The notes under the pieces were generated by a model that searched no databases, had not been told where the DNA came from, and worked only from the letters and a program-made list of their open reading frames with translations. A stretch of 64,000 nucleotides of DNA from Otatea glauca. Lineage: Eukaryota; Streptophyta; Magnoliopsida; Poales; Poaceae. Every line of letters begins with the position of its first letter. Position 1 is the first letter of the stretch. Positions 46,047 through 58,409 of this stretch are shown piece after piece. Location of the stretch: NCBI GenBank assembly GCA_036346275.1, contig CM070726.1:30663410-30727409 (forward strand), read 5' to 3'. Both the position numbers and the translations under genes were made by a program.

Positions 46047-46126
46047 TTAAGTGGTATTAAAGCTAAGTTATGTGGTATTAGAGCTTATTTTTTAAAAAAA
46101 ATGGTTTTTATAAGTGGTAAGAGCTT
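46047..46126 (+). repeat. Three degenerate copies of the primer-site region near the polypurine tract
   Basis: TAAGTGGTATTAAAGCT (46047), TATGTGGTATTAGAGCTT (46069) and ATAAGTGGTAAGAGCTT (46110) resemble CAAGTGGTATCAGAGCTT at 41197-41214. They lie within 230 bases of the 3' LTR. Confidence 0.6.
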
Positions 46127-46261
46127 GAATTTTTATGCCATAAGGGGATATGCATTTTTGGAAATTTTATTTGTAATATTCGATCTTTAAGTTTCAAAAC
46201 CCCTTCATAAATTGTTTTTCATCCAAATGAGCAATTAATGTAGGATTTGTCATCAATCACC

Positions 46262-46274
46262 AAAAAGGGGGAGA
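46262..46274 (+). promoter_or_regulatory. Polypurine tract of the gag-only element
   Basis: AAAAAGGGGGAGA is followed by TT and the LTR start TGTAAG at 46276. Confidence 0.88.
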
Positions 46275-46275
46275 T

Positions 46276-49200
46276 TGTAAGTTCAAGCTCTATAGGTTTT
46301 GGTGATTGGTTTAATATTAATGTTTAATCATTGTTTAATGACAAATCTAATCATTATGAGACTAACATGTTTTATTAAGTCTTATTCTTATTAGTCTCAT
46401 ACTTGGATGGAAAATGGAAAACCTAAGGTATGCATTCGTATTCATCCTATTATATATATGCATACTTAGAATTCAAGTTAAAGTATGAACTCTTCCAGTG
46501 CTTTAGACCAAATATGTGCATTATGTTTTTAATTCATATATACATGAATGCACACATCTAGGGGGAGTTTATAATTTAACTTGATGTTTCAATTGTATTG
46601 ATCCATGTCCTCTTGTCATACAATATAAAGGATCAAGACCTTGAAACAATCTTTTGAGTATATATGACTTGTGTAGTAATATACTCATGTCAATTTAAAT
46701 GAGTTTAAATTGAGTTCGATTGTCTCTCAATCAATCAAAGAACATTTCATCATGTGTTGATGGTGTTTCCTTGTTGATTAAAGACAAGCGAAAAGTTCTT
46801 GAGTATAATGAAGCATTAGTTGCATCAAAGTACTCAAGACACAATTAATCATTCAAATTGATTAGGGTTGTGCTCAATCGATCTTGGAGGCATCCATTAT
46901 GTGTTAATGGAGTGCGGTGATGATTGAGACAACCGTGTTTGTTGGACTAACATCTTCCATGAGTTGTGAAGTAGGTTAAGTCCAAGATGATGAAGAATCG
47001 GGAAGAAGAAGTCATCATGTGTTGATGAGCTTCAAGAGGTGATCGAAGTGAAGAGAAGGGCTAGAGAAGGTTCATCATGCGTTGATGACCAAGAAGAAGA
47101 AGAAGAGGTGATCTGGAGAGAAGATGATTGGAAATCATAAAAGCTCCAAGTGGATCAAGTGTGGCAAAGGTATAACTAGCTAGGGCTAAGGATGTGTTCC
47201 TAGTCTTTTACCGGTCTCCGTGTTTGGTTGTGAGACCGGGTTGCTTGTTAGGTGCCGTACTATTAAGAGGGTTGAGTCTTTTAGCTTGAGCTTCATCATG
47301 TGTTGATGAACTCGATCCGTTCACTCTAGCTCACTCTCTTGTTCGATGTTTGCATGAAGCTAACCATTTGGCATGTGTTGCAAATTGGTGAAGCTTGTGC
47401 ATTGGATTTTATATGAGCTAAGTATTTGCATGTGTTGCAAATAAGGGTGCTCATACTTGCATCTTATTTGATTTTGTTTTTGCTTGGAGCTAAGTTTTGC
47501 ATGTGTCGCAAAAGGAGAGAGCTCAAGCAATTTGGTTTAAAGTGGTTGCATGGAGTTAGAGATTTGCATGTGTTGCAAATAGAGAACTCGTGCACTTATA
47601 TTTGTTGTGGTTGCTTGTATGGTGCTAGAGATTTGCATGTGTTGCAAATAGAGAGCTCATGTTTTGGTATTGCTTGGAGCTAGGTTTTTGCATGTATTGC
47701 AAAGAACAATACTCAAGCATAAAATTGGTTTAACGTGTATTTGCAAGTTCGTTGTGCGAATAAACCGAGGTCTATGGGTCCGGAATCCCGAGAGCATGTG
47801 AGTAGGGTTTGCAATGGGTGTTTGCAAGTTGACTGGGTCTTGTGTTGACCTTCACATGGCTAGGGGGATTAATCTCATAGACTCGAGTTTGATTTGCTTA
47901 ATACGTTTTGCAAATAGATCTTGAGTTGTTTACGAAATGTGTTTTCGTTAGTTGGTTTTGTTATTTGCAAATGAACTTGAGATTATGGGTTTCGATCCTA
48001 GAGCATGTGAATAGGGTTTGCAAATGTGTTTTGCAAATTGGCTTGATCATGTGTTGATCATCACTTGGCTAAGAGGATTGATCTCATAAGTTCTTGGTTT
48101 ATTGGCAAATGTGTTTTGCAAATAAGTTGTGCTTAATGAGATTCTTTGGAGTATGTGATTAACATATGCAAATGTGTTTTGCATAGTGTTGTGATCATGT
48201 GTTGATCCTCACATAGCTCAAAGAATTTATCTTGAATGGTTTGGAGAAAAGTTTTTGTGAAAAACAGTGTTTTCTCCCTGAGGCCGGTCGTACCGCCCTT
48301 GTAAGGCCGGTAGCACCGGGGTCCGGTGCTACCGCAGTTTGGCCGGTAGCACCGAAGGTCCGGTGCTACCGTCTCTCTGGCCGGTGTGGAATTTCCAGAG
48401 AGGGGTGTTTTTGGGCGGTCTGGTGGTCCGGTGCTACCGCCCATGGTAGGCCGGTAGCACCGGAGGTCCGGTGCAACCGCTCCTCTGGCCGGTGTGAAAA
48501 ATCCAGAGGAGGTGTTTTTGAGTTCGGCCTGAGGCCGGTGCAACCGGGGTTGAGGCCGGTGCTACCGCCCGAGCGGTAGCACCGCTCCCAGTTGGCCGGT
48601 GCTACCGGAAATCCTGTAACGGCTAGTTTTGTAGCCGTTGGCGAGGAGGCCGGTGCTACCGGTCCTAGTAGGGCGGTAGCACCGGGAATTCTGGTTTTGT
48701 CAAGAATTTTCCCCCAACGGCTAGTTTTGGCTTGAAGGCTATAAAGGAGGCCTTGGGGGCAAGGGCGTGAGTTGGTGTGTGCTAGAGCATTTGGGTGTTT
48801 ATAGGAGTTTTGTGCATGTGTTGCCTTCTCCCATTTGCTTCTTGAGCTAGTGTGAGCCTCTAATTGCATGTGTTGCAATTAGGAGAGGATTGAGAGTCTC
48901 TTGTGCATGTGTTGCACTTGAGGAGGATCCTTGTGCATGTGTTGCACTTGGTGATCACCGGAAGCACATGTGTTGTGCTTGGTGAAGTTCAAGTGAGAGG
49001 ATTCGGCTTGTTACTCTTGGAGGTTGCCGACTCCTAGAGGCGTAGAGCGTCGTGCGCGAGAGCTCTCAAGGTTGTGTGAAGCCCCGGCGAAGTTTGTGAA
49101 GGTTCGGGTTGAGCCTACGCGAAAGCGTGAAAAACCGCATCTAGTGGATTCGAGGTGGGTGCTCAATTCGTGGAGCCGGTCCAATGTGTTTGGGCTAACC

Positions 49201-49560
49201 TCAACGTGGACTAGGGGAGACCGGCAAGTCTCCGATCACCACGGTAAAAAGTATTGTGTCTCTTGTGCTTGCCTTGTTCTCTTTATTTGTATTCAAGCAA
49301 TTTACATTCATAGAATTAAATTGATTGATTGCTTGTCTTTAGAATTGCTTTTTGTTAGAGACATAATTAGTTAGTACACATAGTGAGCCTAGTTGATTTA
49401 GGCTTTAATTGTCAAAACCTTAGTTTATCGCTTCCGCATTATTATTGATAGGTTTTGGTATAAGGGTAATTAGGGGTGAATTGCTTTGTAGAAATTAGAA
49501 AGAGAGTTTTTTTAAAAGCTGCCTATTCACCCCCCTCTAGTCGGCATCCTCGACCTTACA
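46276..49560 (+). repeat. 3' LTR of the gag-only element
   Basis: 3285 bp, TGTAAGTTCAAG to GACCTTACA, colinear with 37934-41198. It holds the second copy of the hairpin array (about 46743-48983) and of the palindrome cluster (48285-48690), here with more complete units such as CGGTAGCACCGG-GGT-CCGGTGCTACCG near 48308. TATAAAGGAGG is at about 48740. Confidence 0.92.
46743..48983 (+). repeat. Hairpin array, second copy (3' LTR)
   Basis: Nearly the same units as in the 5' LTR in the same order. One TTTGCAAA/TGTGT unit is missing because of a short deletion near 47965. The large number of intact stems in both LTRs argues that the array predates the insertion. Confidence 0.8.
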
Positions 49561-49565
49561 CACAT

Positions 49566-50800
49566 CGAACATTTCATCGCGCAATGCGGTGAACCTGCTC
49601 AATCTGATGGATTAAAAATCAGGTTGTTCCTGCTATCTTTGCCAGAAGTTTGGGGAATCGATTATAGATTATATTAAGAGATATAGGGAAGTGAGAAATT
49701 GGTGTTTTAGTGTTGATTTGCCTGATAATCAGTTAGCTGATTTAGTTTTCCAAGGGTTAATTCCTCAACTGAAGGAAAAATTCGGTGGGCAGAAATTTAC
49801 CAATTTGAGTCACGTATTGCATAGGGTATCAGCTCAAGAAAGTTGTTTTACTGATAATAGAGGTTTTAGGGATAAGTTCAAAATTAATAATAATAACAAG
49901 GATAAAGACAAAGCCAAGGTCAACCTTTTCGAGTACCGCTCGAGTGATTCATCTAAAGATGATGAGGTTGAAATAAATATAGCCAAATGGGTTAAGGGGT
50001 CTAAAAAGTCTCAAGTCTGTTCATGGCTTAAGCTGACTAAAAATAAGTCAAAAGTAAAATATGATTTTGATATTTCTAAATGTGACTGTATCTTTGATTT
50101 ATTCATGTAAGAAAAAATAATACGGTTGCCTGAAGGACACACCATACTATCGGCTGACAAAATTAAAAAGCGAAGGTATTACAAATAGCATCTTTCTTTT
50201 TCTCATAATACTAATAATTGCAATAGTTTCGGACAGCAGATACAATTGGCCATAGAAGATGGCCGACTCATGTTCGCAGAAGAGCCGACGATGCAGTTGG
50301 ATGCTAATCCTTTTCCGATCAATATGGTCCAATGTTCTAAAAAAGGAAAAGAGCCAATACAAGATGCGGGGTCAAAAGTTGCACAACATGTTGACATTCA
50401 GTCAAACTCTAGTGGCTGGGAGACCCTGAATATCACGGTCAGTTCACTGCAAATAAAAATCGACTGCGAAGGAAGGAATGCAAGGACCATCAAGATAAAG
50501 GGACACTTGCAAATAGGCAAGTAGTACAAGGCTGAGAGAACATTGCCACCACGAAAGAATAATTCATAAGCCAAAACCAGCATTCTCTCAATTGTTGGAG
50601 AGGTATGAAAGAAGAGGCAACATGCCACGTTATCCTACGCGTCGGCCATATAATATATATTGGCCCGATAACCTTGAAAAGACTCACCAGCGGTGCCCCT
50701 TTTGGTAGTTCTATTGGGAGAGGGGGTCAGCTCTACCGTCACCATATACTTGTCCGATGGAGCATTACCCGCGCCAATGTGACTGGCAGCGGCGGTCTGC
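49566..50800 (+). pseudogene. Gag C-terminal half of the second Tat-like element
   Basis: The gag frame resumes after the copia-like insertion. It includes the frame 49691-50110 with NQLADLVFQGLIPQLKEKFGGQKF and KVNLFEYRSSDSSKDDEVEINIAKW. Then follows the degraded nucleocapsid-type region (frame 50246-50524: AIEDGRLMFAEEPTMQLDANP). In-frame stops interrupt it at 50108-50110 and elsewhere. Confidence 0.75.
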
Positions 50801-51099
50801 TAAAGATAGGATATCTGAGCTGATACATGGACATAATGAACAAATCGGTAGGGGATCAATCCATGAAAGGATTTACAGGCTGATCCATAAACAAATGCAA
50901 CCGGCTGGGTTGTCAGGTTCCACGACTAAGGTTTATCTGGTAGAGAAAATACATAAGCCTAGATGGTGTCCTCCAAGGCTTAGCTGATTGCAACGCAGAC
51001 GACTTCAGAGGCTAAGGACCCAAGAAATGAAGGAGTCCAAGCAAGAAAAACAAAGGGATGAGACCTTTAATGAGCTTCGGCTGATTAAAATAACTAAAA

Positions 51100-53832
51100 A
51101 GAATGGAGGAGAAAAGAACTGGTTGAAGTTGAGTTCGATTCAGCCGATGATCTGGATTCACCTGTGATTCGGGATGATTCTCCACCTCCGATGGACATCA
51201 ACATGCTGTTCACCCTACTTGCTAAGTTTAAAATAAGTACTGCATTAGTTAAAGAGGCTTTCGCTCAGTTGTGCTTGGGGCTCAAGATGCAGTTTTTGAA
51301 AAGCCCAAGATGATCCTCAGCATCTGAAGCCATTATATTTGAAATGTCATATCAATGGCAAGCCCATATCAAGGATGCTGGTTGATGGGGGCATGACAGT
51401 CAACTTGATGCTTTACACCACATGCAAATTTTTGGGTAAGTTCGATGAAGATCTCATTAAAACTAACATGATTTTAAATGACTTCATAGGCGACCCTACT
51501 AAGGTTAAAGGGGTTATGGTGACAGAGTTAACAGTCGGCAACAAAACATTACCGACGCTTTTTTTGTAATCGATGCCAATGGTAATTACATCGTTCTATT
51601 AGGGCGAGATTGGATTCACGCCAACTACTGCGTCCCGTTGACCATGCATCAGATGCTCATCCAATGGAATAGGGACGAAGTCGAAGTGGTTCAAGCTGAC
51701 ACATCGGCTCACATAGCCATGGTGAGTTCAGATATGAATTGGCAACATGACGAGGCCAAGTGCATATCGGGTAAAGCCTTAGATGATTGTGATTTTATCT
51801 ACATCAACAAAATAGGGTTTATTTCGATCAACGTAAGGCCAAGCATGCTTGATCGGACTGACAAAATTTTGCACTGATGGAGTACAAATTGGCAATAAAG
51901 ACTTTACAAGATAGAATGTGCAATTATCGACAAACAACAGATAGCTACGAGACCATTGAAGATTTTCAAGAAATCGAGAAATTAGGCCAAGGTTTCACGT
52001 CGACTGATTTGCTGGATGAAATCGACATAGGTGATGGTGATAGAAAAATACCAACTTTTATTAGTTCAAAAGTAGCCACAAATTATAAAGAAAAGTTGAT
52101 CAAAATGTTAAAGAATTATAAAGATTGATTTGCTTGGGAGTATCATAAGATGTCTGGTTTAAGCAGACAACCTGTTGAACATCGACTACCTATAAAGCCA
52201 AGTTATTGGCCGTTTAAACAGTCCCTTAGACGATTTAGTCTGGCCCTGTATACCACTATAAAAGAAGAAATTGAGTGATTATTAGAGGTTAAGTTTATTA
52301 GGCCTTGCCGATATGCTGAGTGGGTTTTCAATATCGTCCATGTTATGAAGAAAAATGGCAAACGTAGGGTGTGTGTTGATTTTAGGGATTTAAATAAAGC
52401 CACGCCAAAAGATGAGTACCCAATACCAATAGCTGATATGCTTATCGATGCTGCAACAAGATTATTAGCTTTCTTGATGGTAATGCCAGATACAACCAAA
52501 TATTCATGGCAGAAGCCGATATACCTAAGACAGCTTTTAGGTGCCCTGGAGCTCTAGGTTTGTTTGAATGGGTGGTGATGACGTTCGACTTGAAAAATGC
52601 TAGTGCAACATATCAATGTGTCATGAATTTAATCTTTCATGATTTAATCGGCATATTGTGGAAATTTACATCAATGATGTTGTTGTGAAATCCAAGGAAG
52701 ATTTGCAGCATCTGGCCGATTTGGAAACAGTGTTAAAAAAGATAAGGGCATATGGTTTGAAGATGAATCCATACAAGTGTGCTTTTAGGGTATCGGCTGG
52801 ACAATTTTTAGGCTTTATGATCCATGAAAGAGGAATTGAAGTCAATCAAGAAAGGGTCAAAGCTATAGCTAAAACTAAGCCACCAGCTTGCAAAAAGGAC
52901 TTATAGAAGTTGATTAGCAAGATTAATTATTTGTGGCGTTTTATTTCAAATTTATCTAGCCAAATCAGTTCATTTACCCCATTATTGAAGTTAATGGAGA
53001 ATCAAGAATTTTTTGGGGAATAGATCAGCAGAAGCGTTTGAGAGCATTAAGGAGTATTTTTCCAGGCCTCCAGTTTTGGCCACACCTAGGAAAGATAAGC
53101 CGTTTAGATTATACATATTGGCTGAGGAGACAACAATTGGAGCTGTTTTGGCGCAAGATATTGATGATAAAGAGCATGTTATTTTTTACTTAAGCCGACG
53201 GTTAATTGATGTAGAAACCAGGTATCCTTTTGTAAAAAAACTTTGTTTATCATTATATTTTGCTTGTACCAAGTTAAAGCATTATATTTTAGCATCGGCT
53301 TGTAAGGTTGTTTGTAAAATCGATGTTATAAAATATATGTTGTCAGCTCCTATTTTACGAGGTCAACTTGGTAAATGGGCTTACACGCTCATCAAGTTCA
53401 ACTTAACGTATGAATCGGCTAAAGTTGTTAAGGGTCAGGTGATTGCTGATTTTATAATAGGATGTGAGACCGATACGAATGCTGATCTAGTATCTGTTGC
53501 CCCTTGACAACTATTTTTTGATGGATCGGTATGCAGAGAAGACGATGGTATTGGAGTTGTGTTACTTTCGCCAAGAAGGTATATGTTTTAATTTGCGTTT
53601 AGAGTAAATCATAGGTGCTCAAACAATCAAGCCGAGTATGAGGCTTTGTTGAGAGGCCTGCAGTTGGTTGATACTGTTGGTGTCGACTTTGTTGAGGATT
53701 ATGGTGATTCTTTGTTGGTGGTTCAACAAATTAAGGGAGAGTATAATTGTCACGACGAAGTTTTGACCAAATATTTGAATAAATGCATGGAAATCATCGG
53801 CTCGTTAAGCTCTTTTGCAATTCATCACATAC
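51100..53832 (+). pseudogene. Protease, reverse transcriptase and RNase H part of the second Tat-like element
   Basis: Frame 51339-51569 has INGKPISRMLVDGGMTVNLM, the aspartic protease block. RT follows: KNGKRRVCVDFRDLNKA (52350), DIPKTAFRCPGALGLFEWVV with MTFDLKNASATYQ (about 52515-52620), and EIYINDVVV at about 52660, where YIDD has become YIND. The connection and RNase H regions follow (53013-53507: RPPVLATPRKDKPFRLYI; YILASACKVV; KVVKGQVIADF). The sequence stops at 53832 within an RNase H motif, where a solo LTR is inserted. The YIND change and many stops imply no activity. Confidence 0.82.
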
Positions 53833-53837
53833 CTCGT

Positions 53838-56800
53838 TGTAACATCCCAAAAATTTGACCTATAATTTCGCTCACGTGCATTTTTGTGATTTTCTGAATT
53901 TATTGGATTTTTCCAGAAATTATTTGAATTTATTTTAATTATGTATATTGAACCTTTAGTGAAAACTAAATATATATAGATAAAGTTAATATAAAGTTTT
54001 ACCAAAAATATTTTATTTGAGCTTAGAATGTCTCAAAGTATTTATGAGAATTTTTTGGGATTTTTCCTGATATTTTAATTACTTAAAATAGATTAATCTA
54101 ATTTCGGGAATTATTTTAAATCAAAAAGCTTTTGAAAAATCTTGGAATAATCTTGTGCCAAGCCCAAGACTGTCGTCTTGTGACCATCGCGGTCGCGGCC
54201 GTCGGCCAACCGCGCCGCCATGCGCGTGTGGCCCGTTGGATGAAGATCGGCGATCGCTTCATCGCGTAACCTAGTCTTTGCGAGCCGTTGGATCGAGATC
54301 AAGTGGTCGGGATCGCTTCGCGTTGTTTTGGTAAGTTTAGATCTCGCCCGTTGGATTTGGAAGGAGCGGATCGGATCGTATCGCTTCGGATCTAATCGTG
54401 GCCGCTCATCTTGGATCGGACGGTCGCCAGTCGTCATCCCCGATCCGGTTTCCGTTTCGCCGCTACGCGCCGTCTCTGCCGGGGATTGTCTACGGTTGCC
54501 GTTTTAGCGCGCATGCCGAGGCTATAAAAGGCGTGGGCTGCACCCCGAGGTTCCTCATCGCCTTGCGCTTCCAGTCGCTCTAGTCTTCGCAGTCGAGTCG
54601 CCGTCGCCCGTGCAGTAGAGCTCGCCGCAGTTTTTTGTAGCGCCGCCGGTCATTTTCTTTAGTTTGCGTCTCCGTCAAGCCGCCGTTCGCCGAATCGGTT
54701 CCAGATCCGGGCTCGTCGCGTTAAGCCGCATCGGGGTAGCCACTTCATCCCGCCGGAGTCACGCCGGAACGCCGTTCGGGTGGTCGTCGTCCTCCGCTCC
54801 GGTGCCAGACCGCCGCCATGCTGCCATCTTCGTCGGGAAGCTTCATCAGCCGTTGGATCTTCGTCGGACCGCTGCGATCGCGCCACGTCTCGGTAAGAGC
54901 AGTAAACGGCTCGGGTAAGCGTCGGCCGTTGGATCAGGTTTGTTCGGTTGAGATCGCGCCGCGTGTGCGTTAGGCGTTAGCCGTTGGATAGTCGCCGGAT
55001 GTGCGCGCGTGTCGAGCATCGGCGCGAGCGGCGTTGCAGGCCGATCGTCGCGCCAGCGTGTCGGCGCGTGGTGCGTGGCGCCACAGGCCACGTCCACGGT
55101 GGACGAGGCGGTCTGTGGACCGAGTCCATGGACGAGCGGCGTGTCGTCCTCGATTGGCTCGGGCAGGGCTGGCGTCGGCGTTGCGCAATAAATATCTTTT
55201 CCAATAGAAAAATAATTGAAAAATCGAAATTCTATTTTCGTATTTTGATGTTATTCAAACTACAAAAGGCTATATCTTTTGCATTTTAACTCGGATTTGA
55301 GTGATTCAAATTTGTAAAAATTTGTAAAATCAGGATCTATTTATTGGTGAATTTTATTTTATTTTTGGAGTTTGTTTGCTCTCTAGTTGGTGTTTATTTG
55401 CTATTTTGGCATCGTTTCGCGTAGACGTTGAACTGCTCGGTGATCCAGAGGAAGATTCGTCGCTCCAAGACCCAAGCTCAGATCAAGACCAGCACCTACT
55501 CCAAGGCAAGTTGTGCTTTGATCATGTTGCACCTAATTTTCACCAAATTTCTATTTTATCTCTTAAACTTTATGCATGATATTTTATATGTATAAATGAT
55601 TTCAATTAATCTGGGAATTAGATAATATGCCTATTTGAATTAAATCATACCTTCTCAATTTTATGCCATGATCTATTTGTCACCCTAGGATGTGGAATTA
55701 TAGTTGGTTAACATCGATAATCAACATGGGCTAGTTAGACCGTCATAGATTGCTTAGCCATGCCACGTCATCACATGTGTCCGAATGTTGATACTTAATC
55801 TTGACTAATGGAATATGGAACAATGTTTATGAATTGGTGTGTCATGTGTCGTCACACAGTGATATCAAGTTGTCGTGGCGAGAAGGTCACACATCTAGAT
55901 TGAAATGTTGATGGCATGTGGTGCTTGGTAATCAACTGGGGTGGTAATGATTTAGATTGGGGCAAGTGGCAAGGGCAGTGTGCCAAGGTGGGTCAGGGTT
56001 GGCAGGGGTATGTGGAAGTCTTGCCTTAATCACCTTAAGGACTTAACCTTGCAAGCCTTTGACCTGAGTCCTTCTTGCAACCACATGTCTGGAATGGGAC
56101 AGTCTAGCTGAATAATTTGTGAAACCTAGATTTGATCTTGTCGTGGTGAATAGTGAGTCGACTTACGGTTTAACTCACATGGCGCAAGAGGGGGCCTGTT
56201 GTGGTGGTTTAACCCTTGATGTTGAAACCTTAGCGGCGATCTTGGGTCTAGGTGTAGCATTGTAAAGGCTTTGTTACGATCACTCGCCTTGGTGGTGTTT
56301 GGTTGTATCGTGTGGGTAAAGTGCATAACCTCTGCAGAGTGTACAATCTATTCGAATAGCCGTGCTCACGGTATTGGGCAATGCTCGGGAATTACAGTTA
56401 AGGGTTAGACTTTTGTTAAACAAAAACCTATTGGGATGGCAAGGTGCCATGGAAGGTGGAAATCGATTTAGGATTAGGAACTTGGTGTATTTCAGAAATA
56501 CTGAATTTATTAATTACTGTATTTGTTTTACTGCTTTCCCATCTATTTATTGTATTCTTGTTAAATGCTGCTTTATTGCAAAATACCCTTATTAGCCATT
56601 CCTTTGGATTAAGCCAAGCATATAGAATATTAGACTTGCATTATTGTGCACAACTTGTTGAGTGCTTTATGTACTCACCCCAACAACAACAACTTCAGAA
56701 GAAGAGGAATCTACGCCATTCATGGAGGAGGATTATTTGGATGCGAATGCTTAGGGTCCAAGCCTCGTCAGTTGCCTGTGGCGAACTGGAATGCCACTGC

Positions 56801-57020
56801 GTTTATTCTATTTCCGCTGCTTTTCATTGATACTTTTTATTTAAGCCCTGTGAGGTATTATTCATGTAAGACAACAGTTATTATTAATCATTGAAGTTTA
56901 TGCTATATTTCGTTGTGTATGACTATGATAGCATCTATGTTGAGCCTGTGTGCACTAGCGTGATCCTGGACTAGTGCGGTACACACAAAGGGTCCGGGTT
57001 TGCAAATTTGGGTCCCGACA
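53838..57020 (+). repeat. Solo LTR, 3.18 kb, inserted in the second Tat-like element
   Basis: Starts TGTAACATCCCAAAAATTTG and ends GGGTCCCGACA, flanked by the perfect TSD CTCGT (53833-53837 and 57021-57025). TATAAAAGGCG at 54523 is a likely promoter. The conserved CTCTGCAGAG/ATTCGAAT box is at 56310-56370. Open frames in the GC-rich 54398-55204 are compositional. The RNase H reading frame of the host element continues directly after it (…ENNKDNKLAQ), so this is a clean insertion. It defines the boundaries of the long-LTR family in this window. Confidence 0.92.
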
Positions 57021-57025
57021 CTCGT

Positions 57026-58409
57026 GAGGAAAATAATAAGGACAACAAGTTAGCCCAATAGGCATCGGGTTATAAGATGTTTGGCCAATTAAGAAATTAT
57101 GAGCCGATAGATAAAGCAGTGCTAAATGCTGAAATAATGTGTGCCGACGTCGGTGACTAGAGGACAAAGATAATTGATTATTTTTCTGACCCATCAAAGC
57201 CGACAGAACGAAAAATCAAAAGACAAGCCTTGAAATATGTCGTGTTTGATGATGCACTCTATTATCAAACTTTAGAAAGTTTGTTGTTAAGATGTTTGAA
57301 CAGAAGAGGCTAAGGTGGCCATGGGTGAAGTGCATGAAGGCATTTGTGGCACTCATCAATCGGACCATAAGATGAAATGGCTGTTAAGACGAACTGGGTA
57401 TTTCTAGCCAACAATCTTGGAGGATTGTTTCAAATATTATAAAAGATGCTAGGCTTGTCAGAAATTTGGCAACATACAATTGGCTCCAGCATCGGCTTTG
57501 CATCCAATTATCAAGCCTTGACCATTCAGAGGATAGGGAATAAATGTAATCGAACAAATATTTCCTGCATCAAGCAAAGACCATAAATTCATATTGGCCG
57601 CGATCGATTATTTTTCTAAATAGGTCGAGGCAATTTCGCTTAAAAAAGTTACAAGTGTTGAAGCTATTGGATTTGTTACAGAACATATTGTCCATCGATT
57701 TGAAATTCTACAAACTATTACGACCGATTAGGACACTATGTTTATGTCTGATGAGTTTCAAGGTTTTTCTACAAGTTTGGATATAAAATTATTGAATTCA
57801 TCACCCTATTATGCTCAGGCTAATAGTCAGGCTAAGTCGTCAAATAAAACGTTGATTAAGTTAATCAAGAGAAAAATTGAAGAAAAACCAAGGAATTAGC
57901 ATGTGACATTATCGGAGTCTTTATGGGCTTATCGGATTGCTTGCCATGGTGCAATCAAGCTATCGCCTTATCAATTGGTTTATGGACAAGAGGCTGTGTT
58001 GCCCGTGGAAATTAACATTGATTCAATAAGAATAGCCAAGCAAAATAGACTGTCAGTGCGGGATTATAAAAATGTGATGTATGATAACCTAGACGACTTG
58101 GCAGAATTACGTTTACGTACACTGGATCGACTTAAGAAGAATAAGGCAAGAGTTGCAAGGGATTACAATAAAAAAAGTAATGCCTAAGTCATTTTGTGAA
58201 GCCGATTTGATTTGGAAAACTATATTGCCTGTTGCCTCTAGTGATAAATTTGGCAAATGATCTCCAACATTGGAAGGACCATATAGAATTCATCGGCTTG
58301 TGGATGGAAATTCTTATGTTTTGGAAATATTGGAAGGAGTGGTGTTTTCTAAGACGATTAATGGCAAGTACTTGAAAAAATATCACCCAAGTGTTTGGAT
58401 TGGGTCTTG
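57026..58409 (+). pseudogene. RNase H end and integrase of the second Tat-like element
   Basis: After RNase H, a zinc-finger region with CFKYYKRC near 57425 precedes the integrase core: IEQIFPASSKDHKFILAAIDYFSK, then TTD followed by a stop, then SPYYAQANSQAKSSNKTLIKLIKRK. The catalytic Glu is changed to Lys. Frame 57903-58187 has ESLWAYRIACHGAIKLSPYQLVYGQEA and DYKNVMYDNLDDLAELRLR. The frame ends KYHPSVWIGS and a stop at 58409. Confidence 0.82.

Larger units (their letters stand above)
42944..46261 (+). other. Non-coding internal region of the gag-only element
   Basis: 3.3 kb of AT-rich sequence without pol domains; frames at 43926-44180 and elsewhere are short and unconserved. It contains another CCGGTGCTACC-type cluster (44365-44490), repeated AAGTGGTAT motifs (44060-46126) and a long hairpin with arms TTCAAGTGGTA and TATCACTTGAA (45250-45295). 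Confidence 0.75.
37934..49560 (+). mobile_element. Non-autonomous gag-only LTR retrotransposon, copia/SIRE-like, 11.6 kb
   Basis: An 11,627-bp insertion starting TGTAAGTTCAAG and ending CGACCTTACA is flanked by perfect CACAT duplications (37929-37933, 49561-49565). It has two 3.3 kb LTRs (37934-41198 and 46276-49560), an initiator-Met-tRNA-type primer site at 41201 and a polypurine tract at 46262. Only a gag-type frame is encoded (41257-42943). No protease, integrase, RT or RNase H is found in the 3.3 kb between gag and the 3' LTR. It fits the class of terminal-repeat elements with gag but no pol (TR-GAG). The LTRs are close in sequence, so insertion is much younger than the Tat host. Confidence 0.93.

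Noticed and set aside
48133..48878. Proline/glycine-rich frames over the palindrome cluster
   Set aside because: They come from repeats of GGTAGCACCGG and differ between the two LTRs by frameshifts.
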